DNA from: an uncultured Oscillospiraceae bacterium
GTDB taxonomy: Bacteria > Bacillota > Clostridia > Oscillospirales > Oscillospiraceae
Assembly (NCBI GenBank): GCA_934621665.1
Contig: CAKTUT010000060.1
Span: forward strand, 1 to 9,590
Direction: 5' to 3'
DNA: 9,590 nucleotides
Shown here: positions 7,146 to 9,590 of the stretch, piece by piece
How the letters are laid out: each line of letters opens with the position of its first letter
Position numbering within the stretch: position 1 is the stretch's first letter
The notes under the pieces: generated by a model
The model's database searches: none
Seen by the model: only the letters and a program-made list of their open reading frames with translations
What the model was told of the DNA's origin: nothing
Made by a program: the position numbers and the translations under genes

Positions 7146-7152
7146 AAAGGAG
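7146..7152 (+). promoter_or_regulatory. Ribosome binding site fixing the antiporter start at GTG 7158
   Basis: AAAGGAG at 7146-7152 is 5 bases before GTG 7158. The frame stays open upstream to a GTG at 7098, but that codon sits within the GC hairpin and has no ribosome site, so the extra 20 residues are probably leader rather than protein. Confidence 0.8.
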
Positions 7153-7157
7153 TTGCT

Positions 7158-8612
7158 GTGCCCAATTTCTCAGAAACGATTCTGCAAGCCGGTTCTGTAC
7201 CGTCGGTCATTATCTCCGTCGCGCTGATGCTGTTTGCAGGCTTTTTGATGACGCGCATCACAAAGCTTTTGCGACTGCCAAACGTCACGGCCTATATCGT
7301 CACCGGTATTCTGATCGGCCCATATTGTCTGAGGCTTATACCGCAGAGCATCATCGACGGTACGGATTTTCTCTCCGACATTGCGCTGGCGTTTATCGCG
7401 TTTTCCACCGGTGAGTTTTTCAAACTGGACGTTTTAAAGCGCAGCGGTGTGCGCGTTGTCTGGATTACCATTTTTGAGGCAGTGCTGGCCTCTGTTCTTG
7501 TATTCATCCTGACGTTCTTTATCCTGCACCTTGATCTGGCGTTTTCTATTGTTCTGGCAGCGCTGGCCTCGGCTACTGCGCCCGCCTCCACCATGATGAC
7601 CATCCGTCAGACCGGCGCAAAGGGCGAATTTGTCGATACACTGCTTCAGGTGGTCGCGCTGGACGACGTGGTCGGTCTTGTGCTCTACTCAGTCGCCATC
7701 TCTGTGGCGCTCTCCAGTCTGCACGGCGCGGGTGGCTTCTCGTTTGAAACGCTTGTAAAGCCAATTCTCATCAATCTGGCGGTTTTGCTGCTTGGCGGCA
7801 TATTCGGTCTTGCCATGAAGCTTTTGATGCCAAAGAAGCGCTCCACCGACAATAAGCTCATCATCTCCGTGGCGCTTTTGTTTGCGTTCTGCGGCGTGTG
7901 CGCGCTGCTTGATGTATCGCCACTGCTTGGCTGCATGTCCATGGGTACGGTCTATACAAACATCGCTGGGGACGACAAGCTCTTTAAGCAGCTGGCGTAT
8001 TTCAGTCCCCCGATTCTGCTGCTCTTCTTTGTCCGCTCGGGTATGTCGTTCCGGCTGGATGCACTGTTCTCTGGCTCCGGCGCACTGAACGGTGTGCCGC
8101 TGATTGCCATCGGCATCAGCTATTTTCTTGTGCGCATTTTCGGCAAATACATAGGCGCGTGGCTGGGCTGCTTCCTTACAAAGCGTTCAAAAGAGCTCCG
8201 GCGCTATCTCGGCCTTGCGCTGATCCCGCAGGCAGGCGTGGCCATCGGCCTTGCGGCTCTTGGCGCGCGGACGCTCGGCGGGACAATGGGAAGCGATTTG
8301 CAGACCATCATTCTTGCCTCCAGTGTTCTGTATGAGCTGATGGGTCCCGGCTGCGCAAAGCTCGCGCTGTACTTATCCAAGTCGTATTCCACCAAGCTTG
8401 AGGATGTGGCCGTTGTGCCGGAGGTAAACGAGCACGGTGAGCGCAAGTCCGATGCGCAGCTGCTCATTGAGCGCATCCAGAAAATCCAGCAGTCGCTTCC
8501 AAAGCACGAGGAGACGATGAGCGAAGAAGAGGCCGCTTTCCTGGAGGCGGCAGAGGAGCAGCTTGCGCCTACACAGGCGCAGCGGCGGTATTTCTATCTC
8601 AGGAGGAAATAA
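7158..8612 (+). CDS. CPA2-family cation:proton antiporter (Kef/NapA-like membrane domain)
   Basis: A 484-residue polytopic membrane protein with about 12 hydrophobic segments between 13 and 418, matching the Na+/H+ exchanger fold of CPA2 antiporters, which trade Na+ or K+ for protons. Family landmarks are the early L-P-N-V-T-A-Y-I-V-T-G-I-L-I-G-P segment (40-55), the S-A-T-A-P-A-S stretch (138-144) at the expected unwound helix, and A-L-D169-D170-V-V-G, the acidic pair in the ion-binding helix. The C-terminal 65 residues are charged and helical, possibly coiled coil (about 440-475). They contain no Rossmann nucleotide-binding (RCK/TrkA-N) domain, unlike full Kef channels of about 600 aa. The gene is co-transcribed with the MgtC-like gene 3 bases downstream. 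Ion specificity cannot be told from sequence. Confidence 0.92.
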   Translation: MPNFSETILQAGSVPSVIISVALMLFAGFLMTRITKLLRLPNVTAYIVTGILIGPYCLRLIPQSIIDGTDFLSDIALAFIAFSTGEFFKLDVLKRSGVRVVWITIFEAVLASVLVFILTFFILHLDLAFSIVLAALASATAPASTMMTIRQTGAKGEFVDTLLQVVALDDVVGLVLYSVAISVALSSLHGAGGFSFETLVKPILINLAVLLLGGIFGLAMKLLMPKKRSTDNKLIISVALLFAFCGVCALLDVSPLLGCMSMGTVYTNIAGDDKLFKQLAYFSPPILLLFFVRSGMSFRLDALFSGSGALNGVPLIAIGISYFLVRIFGKYIGAWLGCFLTKRSKELRRYLGLALIPQAGVAIGLAALGARTLGGTMGSDLQTIILASSVLYELMGPGCAKLALYLSKSYSTKLEDVAVVPEVNEHGERKSDAQLLIERIQKIQQSLPKHEETMSEEEAAFLEAAEEQLAPTQAQRRYFYLRRK

Positions 8613-8615
8613 GAT

Positions 8616-9335
8616 ATGAAAACAGATTGGATTGTAGGCCTGCTCGGCGCATGGAGCGCAGAGCTGAATTTTGGCTCGATTCTGCTGCGCATGGCGCTGA
8701 GTATGCTGCTTGCCGCAGTCATCGGCTGTGAGCGCTCCAGCAAACGCCACTCGGCCGGTCTGCGCACGTTTATCCTTGTCAGCATCGCCGGCACAGGTGT
8801 GATGCTGATCGACCAGTATCTGATGCAGTTTACGGGCGTCACGCTTCCCATCTTGTCGGCAGCGGCGCTGATCGGCACGTCCACCGTCAGTGCGAACGCA
8901 ATTTTGTTCAGCTCCAAAAACCAGATTAAGGGGCTTACCACGTCGGTCGGCCTGTGGTGCTGCGGCATCGTCGGCATGGCGCTTGGTGCGGGGCTCTATA
9001 CGGCGGCGTTTGTTATCTTTTTGGTGCTGCTTTGCAGCATATCCGCGCTTCCGCCGCTGGAAAAGCTACTGAAAGATCGCTCCAACCACTTTGAGGTGCA
9101 TCTGGAGCTGAAAAACAAGGGCGACCTCGCCGACTTTGTTGCCACCATCCGTGCCCTTGGCATCCGCATTGACGATATCGAGTCGAATCCTGCTTATATC
9201 ACCTCCGGCTTGAGTGTTTTTTCCGTCTCGTTCACCGTGACGAGCGCCGAACTCAAACAATATAAGAAGCACGAGGATATCATCGACGCGCTGCGCTCGC
9301 TGGAATATGTACATTACATTGAGGAAATGAACTGA
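8616..9335 (+). CDS. MgtC/SapB-family membrane protein with C-terminal ACT-like domain
   Basis: A 239-residue protein with an N-terminal membrane domain of about five segments (18-147) and a soluble C-terminal domain (about 157-238) of alternating strands and helices, consistent with the ACT-like domain of longer MgtC homologues. Family landmarks are A-V-I-G-C-E-R (34-40), S-A-G-L-R-T-F (46-52), K-G-L-T-T-S-V-G-L-W (105-114) and G-A-G-L-Y (124-128). MgtC proteins are linked to survival under low magnesium and acid, and in some bacteria to control of ATP synthase or K+ transport. The glycine-rich G-F-L-G-A-G segment of typical members is replaced here by I-G-T-S-T-V-S-A-N-A (86-95). The ATG follows AGGAGG (8601-8606) by 9 bases, with the site inside the antiporter gene, so the two proteins should be produced together. 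Confidence 0.88.
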   Translation: MKTDWIVGLLGAWSAELNFGSILLRMALSMLLAAVIGCERSSKRHSAGLRTFILVSIAGTGVMLIDQYLMQFTGVTLPILSAAALIGTSTVSANAILFSSKNQIKGLTTSVGLWCCGIVGMALGAGLYTAAFVIFLVLLCSISALPPLEKLLKDRSNHFEVHLELKNKGDLADFVATIRALGIRIDDIESNPAYITSGLSVFSVSFTVTSAELKQYKKHEDIIDALRSLEYVHYIEEMN

Positions 9336-9364
9336 ACTTAACAAAAACGCGTTTATGACCAGCG

Positions 9365-9396
9365 AATGCGCCGCCCAACCGGGCGGCGCATTTTTT
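9365..9396 (+). terminator. Strong rho-independent terminator after the MgtC-like gene
   Basis: A perfect 10-pair GC-rich stem, TGCGCCGCCC (9367-9376) and GGGCGGCGCA (9381-9390), has an AACC loop and is followed directly by six Ts (9391-9396). Two As before the stem extend the pairing into the T run. It ends the antiporter-MgtC transcript 30 bases after the stop codon. Confidence 0.95.
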
Positions 9397-9427
9397 CTTA
9401 AAAATATAAATTTTTCAGAAATACCCG

Positions 9428-9455
9428 TTGACAACTGAGAAAAACGTGCTATATA
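9428..9455 (+). promoter_or_regulatory. Promoter for the MATE transporter gene
   Basis: A perfect -35 TTGACA (9428-9433) is followed after 16 bases by TATATA (9450-9455), which is preceded by TGC and so forms an extended -10. An AT-rich tract (9391-9420) directly upstream of the -35 could act as an UP element. The predicted start is near 9462, giving a leader of about 40 bases. Confidence 0.75.
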
Positions 9456-9500
9456 TGTACCGAGCATTTTGATGATTCTGATTTTATGGAGGATCGCCCT

Positions 9501-9590
9501 ATGACGTGTGATCTGACCCGCGGCAAGCCGCTGCGGATGATTATTCGGTTTGTAATCCCGGTTCTGCTTGGCCTGCTGCTTCAGCAGGTC
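9501..9590 (+). CDS. MATE-family efflux transporter, N-terminal fragment (runs off the window)
   Basis: Only the first 30 codons are present. The N-terminus D-L-T-R-G-K-P-L-R-M-I-I-R-F-V-I-P-V-L-L, followed by G-L-L-L-Q-Q, is the highly recognisable opening of MATE (DinF/NorM-like) transporters: a D-L-T-x-G-x-P motif leading into the first membrane helix and a Q-Q at its end. MATE proteins export drugs or metabolites in exchange for Na+ or protons. TGGAGG (9487-9492) lies 8 bases before the ATG. It has its own promoter and follows a strong terminator, so it is a separate unit. The substrate cannot be judged from this fragment. Confidence 0.87.
   Translation, partial: MTCDLTRGKPLRMIIRFVIPVLLGLLLQQV

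Larger units (their letters stand above)
7085..7152 (+). promoter_or_regulatory. Structured 5' leader with nested and competing stems before the antiporter
   Basis: TGGTCAAA (7085-7092) and TTTGACCA (7136-7143) are perfect 8-base complements that enclose the GC hairpin at 7097-7124, giving a two-storey stem ending at the ribosome site. CCTTT (7134-7138) can instead pair with AAAGG (7146-7150), the core of the ribosome site AAAGGAG, with a 7-base loop. The two pairings share the Ts at 7136-7138, so they cannot coexist. That layout is what a translation-controlling leader looks like. I do not recognise a named riboswitch class, and no ligand can be assigned. Confidence 0.45.

Noticed and set aside
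7098..7157. Possible N-terminal extension of the antiporter from a GTG at 7098
   Set aside because: The codon lies inside a perfect hairpin and lacks a ribosome site, whereas GTG 7158 has AAAGGAG at correct spacing.
9400..9415. AT-rich palindrome after the terminator
   Set aside because: AAAAAT/ATTTTT-type symmetry is expected by chance in such an AT-rich tract. It is better treated as a possible UP element of the MATE promoter.
1..9590. Mobile elements, CRISPR repeats, tRNA or rRNA genes, defence or toxin-antitoxin genes
   Set aside because: No transposase, integrase, spaced repeats, RNA gene signatures or defence-type genes were seen. Composition appears even across the window, giving no sign of recent transfer.

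Overview
The window looks like a chromosomal stretch of a fairly GC-rich, Gram-positive Clostridia-type bacterium, perhaps an Oscillospirales-like gut member. That placement is an inference. It rests on strong AGGAGG-type ribosome sites, GTG/TTG starts, a CUT1 sugar ABC transporter with no ATPase gene beside it, and similarity of the proteins to Firmicutes families. Everything I can support is on the plus strand. There are no RNA genes, insertion sequences, CRISPR arrays or phage genes, and no gene-free stretch longer than about 170 bases.

Region 1 (about 1-7006) is one tightly packed sugar-use operon. It holds two CUT1 ABC permeases (28-972, 987-1814), a cytoplasmic GH38 alpha-mannosidase (1819-4617), a xylose-isomerase-like TIM-barrel protein (4633-5556), a serine alpha/beta hydrolase whose start overlaps the previous stop (5553-6290), and a cupin D-lyxose/D-mannose isomerase (6320-7006). 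A coherent reading is that a mannose-containing oligosaccharide or glycoside is imported, trimmed inside the cell by the mannosidase (perhaps after ester removal by the hydrolase), and the free mannose is isomerised to fructose without prior phosphorylation. The substrate-binding protein and any regulator would lie upstream of base 1.

Region 2 (7007-9396) is a separate transcription unit. It has a good sigma-A promoter (7032-7060) and a structured leader, then a CPA2-type cation:proton antiporter (7158-8612) followed after 3 bases by an MgtC/SapB-family membrane protein with a C-terminal ACT-like domain (8616-9335). A strong rho-independent terminator (9365-9396) closes it. The leader carries a GC hairpin nested inside a second inverted repeat. 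The distal arm of that repeat overlaps a stretch able to pair with the antiporter ribosome site, so it is a candidate RNA switch for ion homeostasis.

Region 3 (9397-9590) has a new promoter and the first 30 codons of a MATE-family efflux transporter that runs off the window.

Most genes belong to well-known families. The least explained elements are the antiporter leader, the antiporter-MgtC pairing, and the roles of the TIM-barrel and esterase-like genes in the mannose operon.
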